Positions 1 to 9,253 of a stretch of DNA of 16,056 bases are shown piece by piece. The notes below the pieces were generated by a model. The model ran no database searches, was not told where the DNA came from, and worked only from the letters and a program-made list of their open reading frames with translations. The stretch's first letter is position 1, and each line of letters begins with the position of its first letter. The DNA lies in assembly GCA_014885115.2 (NCBI GenBank), contig WKLE02004023.1, positions 1-16,056 on the forward strand. The letters run 5' to 3'. The DNA comes from Asterionellopsis glacialis (Eukaryota; Bacillariophyta; Plagiogrammaphyceae; Rhaphoneidales; Asterionellopsidaceae). Both the position numbers and the translations under genes were made by a program.

Positions 1-80
1 TGGGTCTGATCCAGTCCTATGTTCGCTCTCTCATTCGTGTCGTGTTCGTCACGGGACTCACGACAATCGACCTGTAACAG

Positions 81-786
81 TGGAATGGTTGACGATCGAC
101 GAAGCGTCACTTTTCCGGAAGAGTATATTGATGTAAATATCCTCGGTACAGCCAAACTTTTGGATGCACTTGGCAAATGCGGAGTCAAGATGGTTGTCCA
201 GGCTTCTACTAGAAGTGTTTTTGGCCAACGTACCAACAATGATGTAACACTCGACGAACGCGCTGATCGACGCCCCATTAACCCATACGGTGCAAGCAAG
301 GTCGGAGCTGATGCCATGGCACATTGTTACTCTCATCTCCACAACATGAACCTCACTCTTGTTCGCATATTTGCCACGTACGGACCAAGAGGCAGGCCAG
401 ACATGATGCCGCGAATTCTGATCGAAAGTATTGTCGACGATAAGCCAATTCGAAAATTTGGAGATGGTACAGCCACTCGTACATGGATTTACGTATCTGA
501 CATTGTTTCCGCTTTTTTGGCAGCACTTAAACACCCTCAAGACGGGTACGCTGAGTTCAACACTGGAGCTCGTAACTCCACAACCCTGAATGAGCTTATC
601 GCTGCTGCAGAGATGGTAACAGGGAAAAAGGCAATCATAGAGCATCACCCTGCTCCACCAGGAGACGCTCACACGGTTGGGCACCCAAATTATGACAAGA
701 TACAAAAAGTATTAGGCTGGACGCCCAAAGTATCTGTGCTTGAAGGCATGCGCATGACATATGAAGATTGCATGTTAACAAAGTAA
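81..786 (+). CDS. NAD-dependent nucleotide-sugar epimerase, probably UDP-glucuronate 4-epimerase-like (3' exon, 5' part missing)
   Basis: This is the C-terminal two-thirds of an extended short-chain dehydrogenase. Family members interconvert nucleotide sugars using bound NAD. Visible in order are a DxNxxGTxxLLDA helix, an ASTRSVFG strand, the catalytic YxxxK as PYGASK, a YGPRGRPDMMP segment and an RTWIYVSDIV segment. The GRPDM stretch resembles UDP-glucuronate 4-epimerases. The N-terminal Rossmann glycine motif (GxxGxxG) is absent. The frame can be read back to an ATG at 19, but the family-like sequence begins only at GMVDDRRSV, just after a good acceptor (taacag, ending at 80). I therefore read 81 as the start of an internal or last exon, with the rest upstream of the window. 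The first base completes a split codon, and an alanine there would give the family's typical A-G before the conserved part. A truncated gene starting at the ATG at 19 or 85 is the alternative. The fold is certain; the exact substrate is not. Confidence 0.8.
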
Positions 787-908
787 ACGACTAATCAGTG
801 AATAGTCATTATAGCCCAAGAAAATTTTATCTAGCAATAGAGAAGTGAAGCTATACATCGGACGAAGGAAGTCTTCTCAAGAAGCCAGAATAATTCAAAA
901 AGTATACC

Positions 909-959
909 CAAGAAAGCATATCCAAGAAAGCATATCCAAGAAAGTACAACCAAGAAAGG
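909..959. repeat. 14-bp tandem repeat, about 3.6 copies
   Basis: The unit CAAGAAAGCATATC occurs exactly at 909-922 and 923-936, then with changes at 937-950 (CAAGAAAGTACAAC) and partly at 951-959. It is purine-rich on this strand and lies about 120 bp after the epimerase stop codon, possibly in its 3' UTR. No function is apparent. Confidence 0.85.
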
Positions 960-1510
960 ACAAGTTTAATGTACGCTAATTTAGTTTATCCCATTTACAA
1001 TTTTAGCTTCTTTGTATCTGTTTTGACGGTCCATGCAGGTACTTACTTTTGACCACACTCGTTATCATAGCCAAACCTACCGACAAATTTCAAAAATAAT
1101 ATACAGTACATTACACATTCTTCCAAAGTTGAAACCCGGCGCTATTGCCTACTTTCGCAGAAAACTTTTTGACAGACAGAAAATCTATCTTTTATTATGC
1201 AATGTTCTTATCGTCCATGACAACTTTGAAACTTACATACAAACATACTCAAGAGATGAAGTGACTTCTCCTCTAACTACTCCGTAAGATATACCCCTAA
1301 GGAGTGGGTTCAGTTGTACTGTAATGCTCAACGCGGCTCAACCAACATTTATACTCCTATATTTTAAAAACCAATTTATTTACAACCTCTTTATGAAAAG
1401 CAGTGAGTGGCGTTGTTGAGAGGGACACGTGTAATACCTAGAGCACTCCCCAGCTTCAAATACAAAATTATAAAATTTTCTGGACTTACTACTTGTTGGT
1501 GAACCTTCAA

Positions 1511-1560
1511 AAGACAGACTGACTCGCCGCGACGGCTAAAGGAGTGAGTCAGTCTTGTCG
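1511..1560. repeat. Imperfect inverted repeat (hairpin)
   Basis: GACAGACTGACTC at 1513-1525 pairs with GAGTCAGTCTTGTC at 1546-1559, with one extra T in the right arm. The loop is about 20 nt and GC-rich. In RNA this would be a stable 13-bp stem. It lies about 330 bp upstream of the phosphatase start. Whether it is transcribed is unknown. Confidence 0.8.
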
Positions 1561-1884
1561 CTTGTCTGCCCAGGACCCGTAGGACACAGCCTGCTCTAGT
1601 AGTAGAGGACTATTCCTGTGTTGGACCAAGAACTATCTTCAAGCGATGGTACGATTTCGAGATTTGGAAATGAATACAAGCGATAGACAGAAGACATCAA
1701 GTGGACAACAATAGAAGCGATATCATTTATGATAGCCATTCCTTTCATTTCACATTGTAGACAACGTTTGCTTACACATTCTACGTGTTGAACAATTTTT
1801 ATAAAATTCCTTCTGTTTCTTGTCGAGATTCTACCGTAGTCTGAAAAACATTTTGATAATTCAAAGGCGAGAGAGAAAAGAAAG

Positions 1885-3812
1885 ATGAATAAACTTACTG
1901 CGATATCAAAACAAAAAACTGCGTTCCAAAGATTATTACTATTTTTACTAATTTGGTCATCAAATCAATTAAAACATGATGTAGAAGCAAGCAACAGAAC
2001 ACCATTTTACATTGGAAAAAATTATAACAGTAACTTCAATCACGAACGACAACATAAATCAATAACAACGCCATGGTTTGGATTTAAAAGAAACAAGGAT
2101 ATTCGAGGTGGAGATAGCGGTGGTGGAGTAGAAGAAGTGTTGACAGAAACATCATTGCAAGAAAAAGAGAAAGAGGGAGACTCGTCATCTGTTACAGCTA
2201 CTGCCCCAGCCCGTAGTAATGTTAGCACAACTGCCTCTACTACCAACTCACTGTCAACAGCTACTGGTACTTACAGTATATCAGAATGCACGCATCAAGG
2301 AGAAAGAAGTTATATGGAAGATGAGCATTACATTAGCCAAAGTGGTGAATTTGCAGCTGTTTTTGATGGACATGGTGGTCGTGCTGTATCGTAAGTTCGC
2401 TTTGTTGTTCTTTCTTAAAAAGGGAAGGAGCTCTCGTCTCTGTGTTACACTTTCTAGATATGATATCAACAATGATCTTGGATAGTTTGTCATCCTGTTT
2501 TTTCTTACGTTTTTCTTTGTTGTGGTGGTAAATTGATTGCGATTGGCGCACCCGGTGTATGATTTTTGTTTTAGTCGATACTTACGTCAAAATTTGTATG
2601 CCAATCTTCAAGTAGTTCTTCCCTCTGTAACTCGAGATTCATCTCGCAACGTTACGAGCAAAGATGAATCGCTACGAGAGGACGGTGGAAATGAGGAGGG
2701 AAACCAAAAAGAAACAGACAAAGCTGATGAGGCAAGAAGTAGTGCAACCGCCACCAAAACATCATCATCATCTCCAACATTGAATGACTATGAAGAAGCA
2801 TTGACACAAGCTTTAGATAAAGTAGATCGTGAGGTACAGCGGATTAGTCATTGGAGTTATCAGGGCAGTACAGCCGTAGCCGTATGGATCCACGAAGAAA
2901 AACGTGACGTATTATTATCAGATGATGATGCAACAACACTAGCGACGGCTACCCCTCGTCGAACTATATTGGCTTCTAATGTTGGTGATAGTAGAGCTGT
3001 ACTGAGTAGAGCAGGAGCTGCCATGGATTTAACAAGAGATCATAAGCCAAATGATCCGTTTGAAAGAGCACGTGTAGAAGGGTTAGGTGGAAAAGTTATT
3101 TGGTGCGGTTTAGTCGATTCGAATGGAAAGCCAGTAGAGAATGGTGGTGTGTACCGGATTAATGGCAATTTAGCACTGTCAAGAGCTATTGGGGATAGAT
3201 CTGAAAGACCACTTGTTAGTGCAGAACCAGAATTCACACATTCAGTCATCGATGAATCGGATGAATTCATTGTTCTTGGTTCAGGTAGGATCAATCATGC
3301 CAAGTCATGATCTTCTCGTCAATGATGCATGGGCGTTGCAAATCACATGTGACATGGCAAAAGCTCTTCTTTTTTTTGTTGTGGGTGCCATGATGGTGTC
3401 CTTTTAGCGTATTAGTATTCTATCATTTCTCACATCTTGCTCACTTGTTGTGCTTTCATCATTGATGTATTTGCAGATGGGCTTTGGGATGTGATGTCCA
3501 GTCAAGACGTAGTATCTTTCGTCCATTCCAAACTCAATACGATCCAAAGTAAAAATGTTGATGGTATGTGTCTTTGCTGCTTTGAAATTTTTTGTATCCC
3601 GCATTTCCAAACTTTGGTTTCTTAACCTTCTTCTCTTTTCCCAAACTACGATAGATAAAGCTGAAGTTGAACTATCGTCACTTATAGAGGGTAAAAGTGC
3701 AGCTCTCAAAATAGAAATGGCCAGTTTGGTCACAGCAGAAGCCTTGAGGCGGGGTACGACTGATAACGTTACAGTGGTCATTATTTGGTTAAAGGATGGT
3801 CCAAAAATGTAA
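1885..3812 (+). CDS. PP2C-family (PPM) serine/threonine protein phosphatase, four exons
   Basis: Metal-dependent protein phosphatase that removes phosphate from Ser/Thr. Exons 1885-2390, 2575-3284, 3477-3563 and 3655-3812 join in frame to 486 aa; every intron is GT...AG (184, 192 and 91 bp). Metal-binding residues are all present: MED at 144-146, DGHGG at 161-165, D406 in SDGLWDV (this codon is split by intron 2) and D471 in TTDNVTVV. GDSRAV (about 307-311) and LSRAIGD (about 370-376) are the other family motifs. Residues 17-24 are strongly hydrophobic (LLLFLLIW), suggesting a signal peptide or membrane anchor. About 110 polar, Ser/Thr-rich residues follow before the catalytic domain. A charged, low-complexity insert at about 186-238 separates DGHGG from the rest of the domain. 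The ATG at 1885 is the first in frame and follows a purine-rich leader. The enzyme should be active; targeting to the ER, secretory route or plastid is inference. Confidence 0.93.
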
Positions 3813-3896
3813 TGAATTTCTTGCTATAATATTAGAATACGAAGTAGTTATGTTACATATGCCAACATACATTATTGCATCCCCTCCCCCTTCAAC

Positions 3897-6800
3897 TTAG
3901 CAGGTGGCATTCCTTCGATGGCAACTGTCTAATTCACAAATATCAATGACCTTGCCAGAATCGATAAAGGTTTCAATCTGCTTCAATATTTGACTATCCT
4001 TTCTTACACAATAATGAACGCGATTTCTTGGCCTAGGAGTATCGTCTACAGGCAAAGTTGCATATTCGTCCTCGAAGAGCAGCTCGGTCAGAGTTACGTG
4101 TGGCCCGTCAAAAGTTTCATTAGCTGGTGTGCCGAGTGGGATACCATAAATCTGTCGTGGGCTTCCAGGTAATATTTGAGCACCTAAAGCACGAGAAAGA
4201 CATTCAGCAGCCAAAGTTGGAACTGTAGCGTCGCCGAGACCGGCCTGCAGCAATAATCTGGGAAATGGTTCTTCGATTGGCCCTGCCAGAAGACCGCTAC
4301 CCTCCGTAGAGTCCCAAGCCATCTGAGTTAGGCTGAGTAAGATTCTAACGTGACGATTGTTGTAAAAATTTAAGAGTAGGATTTTATCGTAACCTTCAAA
4401 CTCGAGTGACCTTGTCAAAATGAAGGCAAATGGAGTTCCAGGGACTCCAAGGACTGCTCGATCAATTAAGTTTGTGGAACCCATCAACGCTGTATAACCA
4501 GCACCAAGTATTCCGCCCTGTGATATCCCATAGAAAACAGAAGCTGGCTTCTTGCTATCAACTGTTGGTATTGCTCTTTTTTTGCTGAACAAAGAACCAA
4601 ATTGTAGCCAATCCAATGAAAGCAATTCATTATGAGCAAAGTGTTGAAGAGCAATTTTATTGGCGTAGCCCTGGATAAGATTGTCACGAATTGCTTGAAA
4701 GAGACGGGGTGTGGACATGAGAGTTTTGATCACAATGAACAAATCAAAAGCACTCATACCCCTCCAATCCATTGCCATGAGGATATATCCCCTTTCGTTT
4801 GCCATTCTGTGGAGGGGATTTTCAAAATGAAAGAACAGAATTGAGAAGACAAGATAGAGTAAGTGCCGACGGGTGCATAAGATTATGTACTCACTCTACA
4901 TGTGGAGATTCAGAAACTTCTTCTCGGTGATAAAAAAGTCCATGTCCATATTCTACAATAGCTCGCAAATCGGCTCGCCTTTCTTCTGTCTTATTCATTG
5001 CAGCAGCTCTGATGGAACATGGAATGTGGACTATGAATTTTGCTTTTCCAATTGTCACTGGTGTTAAATTGTTAACAGCATTTGTATCCAAAACAGCGCC
5101 CCGATGATTATCGCCGTATGCCTCAAGGAACCAGGGTACATCCAGTTCAGCATGGATAGTACGAGCAACATTCTCACCACGACGGGAACAGTCATTATCT
5201 TCACGACGAATCAAACGAACGTGATATTTCCATTCCCAACTAGGAGAATTTAGTTGTTTCATAGTCGCATCTCTTACAGCCCGGATGGGTCCCAATTGAG
5301 ATGCGGCACTGATCGTATGAAAATCAAAAAGTAGTTGCAGACTATTTGGATCTTGATCATACCTGAACCATGGTGCTGCATGCGTTAGTGATGGTATTAG
5401 AACCGTACGGTAGCGATTAATCCGTTCGTATACTTCTTTGGAAACTTTAGATGAATGGATTGAAAACAATTCCTGCATACCCGTGGTAGGTGGCAAGCGA
5501 TCTCCATTTACATCCGTTCCATTGACAACAGCTAGTGCATAATGCCGATTATGATCTAATGGTTTTGCAGGGAAAACCATAACGACGGGTCTGTTCGGGT
5601 CTAAGTAATCTATTTCAGCAGTGTGAGGCACAAGCTTCTCGTGCTCGACATCCAGAAGTAAAGTGATAGAAAGGTTGGTAACCGAAAGAGCAATAGAAGA
5701 TGTCCCTTGTAACGTTTGCGCATTCTCATCAATATGACCTTCGTGAGATTCTTTCAAACCCTCTATATAAAACAAAAGTGGTGCCATTGTGCTGAATCCA
5801 TCTAACTTGTTTAAAAAGGTCGTATCGATCTGAATGTTACCTTTGAGCGGTGGCAGAGCGTCGCCGCGAATGTTGACACGCCATCCAGTTTCTGTTGTTG
5901 TGTCCGGAGCCATGTGATGGAATGATGGAAACGGGAAACAACACTCGGTCCTGTCGAGTGGATCACAATGTGTTCCCTCCTGTGTAGGGGGCGACCATGA
6001 TCCCAAGTGTACAAGTGCAGAAGAGAAGCACCAAAACAGCAAGAAAATTGAAACCAAAATTGAAGCTGTAAAGATGAAGACAACGATTTTTTGTATTTGT
6101 TCTCTTGTGGGATGGGAGCATGACCCAAGCGAATCCTCCATCCATGAGAAAAATGTGGCGCATGTTTGAGAGAGTTGCGTGTTCTCCAACCTGCTGGCGT
6201 AGAATCGCCGATAACATTTAGCTTGGCATGAAGATAAGATAGTCCCAAATCGAATCAAAGCTACAGCCAAGCATCCAAACCTAACCTTTTCGAGTTCCCA
6301 GGCGACTGTTTTATATTCAATAACTGTTGTGCCATCGGGTTCTACACCAATGTAAACCACAAGGGAGGGGGGAGTTAAAGGAATGCACGTCCGTAAAAAA
6401 AGATATATGTCACCATCACAAGATTTGAGATACAAAGAAAATTTCATATTGAATGTTGAGATGGCAAAGGGCGTACACGTACCTGTGAAGAAGAACTGCT
6501 TTAAAATAGTGCATACTGCTGGATAAATTGAGGCAAGTAACACAATGTCGAAAAAAAGGAATGGCGCAGACAGCAATAAACTCATACTTGGATGTTGTTG
6601 ATACTTGGGGGAGACGAAGCGTAAGGTAGCCCAAGAAATCAAAGCTAAGTGAATCGTAAAAACAGTAGCAGGCCACATTCGTCCTGTCAGGTTGAATGTG
6701 ATTAGTGTTCCTTTAAGTAGACAAATAACTTGAATGATGCTTGTTAGGGAAATGGAGATGTTTAAAATATTCTTCACGGTACAAAATGGAGAAATAACTC

Positions 6801-6999
6801 TTTGCTTTCGTATAATTCCATCATCATTCGATACTGCATCAGAAATACGATCAACTTCCAAAGATTCAAATGAAGAGATTTTATTGAGAGAAACGCTTCT
6901 AGGAACGCTAGTGCCCCCTTCGGAAGGATCCCTCTCAGTTGTCGCGTCGACGCCTCCCTCATGGTTAGGCACACTTTCATACTTTGATCGAGCCAACAT
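3897..6999 (-). CDS. Multi-spanning membrane protein with C-terminal bacterial-lipase-type alpha/beta hydrolase
   Basis: Two long frames, 6999-4895 and 4806-3897, join across an 88-bp intron (donor GTGAGT starting at 4894, acceptor CCACAG ending at 4807) to give 1004 aa. The N-terminus is polar, followed by hydrophobic segments at about 78-100, 108-126, 140-160 and 303-330. The following part carries TGWRVNI (371-377) and LNKLDGFST (396-404), as in the N-terminal domain of bacterial extracellular lipases of the Pla-1/cef or virulence-factor-lipase type. The hydrolase then shows YGHG (684-687), AMDWRGMSAFD just after the splice junction, GISQGG with nucleophile S797, GLGDATVP with likely acid D894, and DGPH with likely base H938. 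A probable ester hydrolase tethered to a membrane; the substrate is unknown. A further 141-nt stretch (6482-6342 on this strand) has good splice sites and is a multiple of three, so the mature protein may be 957 aa. Positions here are for the longer form. Confidence 0.85.
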
Positions 7000-7828
7000 T
7001 TTTTTCCAGTATGCACGTAGACACCTTAAAATCTTTTCTATGTTCTCAAGAGTTCATATTGTTACGACTAATTGAAAGTACTCCGCTGTTGAGGAGAAGA
7101 TAAAATGTGGTGGATTTGAGATTAGGTGTCTATTCTAACACCAAATCTATCACACGGATCGCGAATTAAAATAATATGATCGCCAGGAGATGCAACCCAA
7201 CGGACCGCCCATCAAGGCATAAATAGGTGTTGGCTAATCTCTTTATAATTCATTCTACCTGAGTAATATATTCTATTTACTGCAAGATAGTTTATTTTGA
7301 ACTTTGAATTGGATGTATGTAAATAAAACATTCCGATATTTTCCACTTTTAAAATAATGTCCAACCTAATGGAACCTTTTTACCGTCCGCCGCGCCCTCA
7401 TCGTCGTAACTATTGCAGGACCTCTCTAGAGAGGAGACTCTAGAGAGAGGTCCTACCGTAGGACTTACAGGTAGCCTCCCTCTAGCAGAGACTACGATAG
7501 TATAGGTCCTGTCACGAATAACGACTGTTTCCAGTACATACGATACGAGTACGGTTGTACCTAACTGGTACAGTAAAAATAAAGGAGAAGAAAACATTTT
7601 TCCTAACCTTGCATTTTGATTGCCCAACTTCGAAAACATTTTTTTACTACATCTAAAATTCGAACACTGTTTTCACCTTCTACCCGATAAACATGAATCC
7701 ATACATGACTATAGATCATCAATCACGATTTCAATGTTAAGAAATGCTTACATTCCATTTAAGAGATCGAGAATGAAATAATTCAACATGCTAACGTCAT
7801 CGTCGTTATCTTCTTCTTCTGCAAACGA
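7000..7828. other. Intergenic region with hairpins, no supported gene
   Basis: This lies between the divergently read hydrolase (-) and the decayed frame starting at 7829 (+), so it should hold promoter sequence for the hydrolase at its left end. The only open frame of note (7349-7639, minus) runs straight through the hairpins and has no family resemblance. The part after 7640 is AT-rich with no recognisable signal. The hairpins at 7417-7464 are listed separately. Confidence 0.55.
7417..7464. repeat. Hairpin plus adjoining perfect GTCCTAC/GTAGGAC palindrome
   Basis: AGGACCTCTCTAGAG at 7417-7431 pairs with CTCTAGAGAGAGGTCCT at 7438-7454, a 15-bp stem with a 2-nt bulge and a 6-nt loop. Overlapping its right arm is a perfect palindrome, GTCCTAC-C-GTAGGAC, at 7450-7464. 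A further partner, GTAGCCTCCCTCTAG at 7471-7485, can pair imperfectly with the right arm, so two alternative folds compete. Confidence 0.85.
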
Positions 7829-8202
7829 ATGACAACAACAATAAAAGCAAAAAGAGCAAGAAAAGGAAAACAAACAAGCTGGTGGTAGACCAGTATTGCC
7901 AGTTACAATCAAAAGTCCAGATGTTGATAAGAGTACCCTTGACTGGTAAATTAGTACAGAAACAGAATGTAAATCCGTCTCCTAGTGTATCAACGTCAGG
8001 AGAAACACAAGCAACTTATAAAAAGTATTTGGTAGGACGGCCATTACATAAGCATGATGTTGTATTTGGTTTAAAACCCATGGAAGAAGAATTTTGTACA
8101 TCCAAGGCATTGGTGGGAAATGGTCACTTTTGTAATTTGATTTCCAAATCATACCGTACCTGGTATGGAGGATCTATTGACACTTTGAATACGTACACTT
8201 GA
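7829..8202 (+). pseudogene. Decayed DUF6824-like reading frame (possible pseudogene)
   Basis: From 7882 to 8202 an open frame encodes a segment reading RPLHKHDVVFG, then about 15 residues later GNGHFCNLISKSYRTWY. The order D-V-x-F-G ... G-N-x-x-F-x-x-L-I-x-x-Y-R-x-x-Y resembles DUF6824, a domain of unknown function common in diatoms. The family's usual GRGG after F is replaced and the spacing is unusual, so the copy looks degenerate. Just upstream, an ATG at 7829 starts a short basic peptide (MTTTIKAKRARKGKQTS) that hits a stop at 7886. A second frame then reads AGGRPVLPVTIKSPDVDKS before its own stop. Protein-like sequence thus jumps between all three frames, as expected of a frameshifted gene. 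It is not excluded that this is chance. A stop-free stretch without a useful start continues in another frame to 8440 and shows nothing recognisable. Confidence 0.4.
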
Positions 8203-8369
8203 CCTGTACCAGGTACGTGGTTTTGGGGTTTTATCAGGTTATGTTGTCAAATTAAACGGTCCAATTGCATACATTAAAATGAGGGGCCTTACAGACATTT
8301 TTGTACCTGGTACCACAGTACGAGTACACAGCAAAAAAACAACTTTTGTAGACTACCTGTACCTGGTAT
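8156..8369. repeat. Cluster of four 11-bp palindromes GTACC-W-GGTA(C/T)
   Basis: Copies at 8156-8166 (GTACCTGGTAT), 8206-8216 (GTACCAGGTAC), 8303-8313 (GTACCTGGTAC) and 8359-8369 (GTACCTGGTAT). Two are perfect palindromes around a central A or T. They fall within 214 bp and end about 108 bp before the FKBP start codon. Related words occur at 9894-9903 (GTACCGGTAC) and 14468-14476 (TACCTGGTA). The dyad shape and position would suit a dimeric DNA-binding protein, but this is inference. Confidence 0.7.
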
Positions 8370-8476
8370 CAGCGGTGATCTATTTTGTTTCCTGTAATTC
8401 CATCGTCTATCGAATTTCGTCAGCAACAGAGGACAACTAAAGATTTAGAGAAGTCCTCTCGCTCTCATTTAGCACC

Positions 8477-9253
8477 ATGGGTAGAAGAGGGAGAAGAAAT
8501 AGATCCGACGAAGAAGATGATGACCAATTTGAAAGGGAATATATGCGAAAGAGATTTAAAACAGGCACTGCCAATAGGGATACACAAAATGTTCAACAAA
8601 GTGCAAAATTCAAGGAAGTGAATAACGATCAAGTGACAGAAAAAAGTTCTCCCCAAGCAGAAAATAACGCGAAAAGAATCAAAGCAAGCAATGAAACGCA
8701 ACCAACAACTTCCAGCGCCCTGAACAGCAAAATTGATGAGCAGACGGAAGTGGAAAGAGTACGTCTCAAGAATCAATTTCGGAAACAACGGCGAAAAGAA
8801 AAAAAGGCTGCTGCTGCCAAGGCACAACAAAATCTGGAAAATAATCGCAAAAAAGATGCAGCTAAGTTGGAAAGGGTTAAAGCAGCTCAACAAAAAGAAC
8901 GAGAAAAATTACGCAAAACTCCCCGTGAATTTGTGACATGTCGTAAAGGTGTCAAATATGCTGATATTAGTGTGGGTAAGGGACCCGTAGTTCAAGACCG
9001 AAAGAAGGTACGGGTCAAATATACTCTACGTGCTGAAACAAAACAGGGGAAAATATTAGATTCTGGATCAAACTTTGGATTTCGACTTGGAAAGGGTGAA
9101 GTTATTGAAGGGTGGGATATTGGAGTGAAAGGGATGCGTCAGGGAGGAACAAGGCATCTCATAGTACCTCCTGCGGCAGGCTATGGAAACAAAAACATTG
9201 GAGCTGGTTCGGGTGCATCACTTTACTTTGAAATCACTCAGCTAACTTGTTAA
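8477..9253 (+). CDS. FKBP-type peptidyl-prolyl cis-trans isomerase with basic N-terminal half
   Basis: Catalyses prolyl cis-trans isomerisation during protein folding. The protein is 258 aa with no intron. Residues 1-30 are rich in Arg and acidic residues (DEEDDD at 11-16). Residues about 88-150 are a Lys/Arg/Glu/Ala-rich helix, probably coiled coil, containing RKQRRKEKK, a likely nuclear or RNA-binding segment. The FKBP domain occupies about 155-257. Visible pocket residues include Y182, D195, F202, V209-I210, W213, Y236 and F251 by alignment to the FKBP12 pattern. The aromatic residue usual before the aspartate is Leu (L194). The loop that normally reads I-P-P-N/H-A is replaced by a Gly/Ser-rich stretch (IGAGSGAS). 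The architecture recalls nuclear FKBPs, although those usually have larger acidic N-terminal regions. The start is well supported: caccATGGg is a strong initiation context and no upstream in-frame family sequence exists. Nuclear location is inference. Confidence 0.92.
   Translation: MGRRGRRNRSDEEDDDQFEREYMRKRFKTGTANRDTQNVQQSAKFKEVNNDQVTEKSSPQAENNAKRIKASNETQPTTSSALNSKIDEQTEVERVRLKNQFRKQRRKEKKAAAAKAQQNLENNRKKDAAKLERVKAAQQKEREKLRKTPREFVTCRKGVKYADISVGKGPVVQDRKKVRVKYTLRAETKQGKILDSGSNFGFRLGKGEVIEGWDIGVKGMRQGGTRHLIVPPAAGYGNKNIGAGSGASLYFEITQLTC

Larger units (their letters stand above)
787..1884. other. Intergenic region without a supported gene
   Basis: About 1.1 kb between the epimerase stop and the phosphatase start. 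It holds a 14-bp tandem repeat near 909-959 and a hairpin at 1511-1560. Just after these, 1572-1620 contains AGGAC-type words and a small CTCTAGTAGTAGAG hairpin. An 84-codon open frame at 1033-1287 has no family resemblance and ordinary intergenic composition. The last 30 bases before 1885 are purine-rich (gagagagaaaag...), which would suit a 5' leader of the phosphatase gene. No tRNA-like T-loop was seen. Confidence 0.6.

Noticed and set aside
1033..1287. 84-codon open frame on the plus strand
   Set aside because: No family pattern, no recognisable splice partner, and composition like the surrounding intergenic DNA.
4632..5067. Plus-strand open frames opposite the hydrolase gene
   Set aside because: Short antisense frames of a well-supported coding region; no independent signal.
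7349..7639. 96-codon open frame on the minus strand
   Set aside because: It runs through the hairpins at 7417-7464, so its sequence is dictated by the inverted repeats; no protein-family resemblance.
8465..8893. 142-codon minus-strand frame opposite the FKBP gene
   Set aside because: It is the antisense of a Lys/Glu-rich coding region, which automatically reads as a Phe/Leu-rich open frame.
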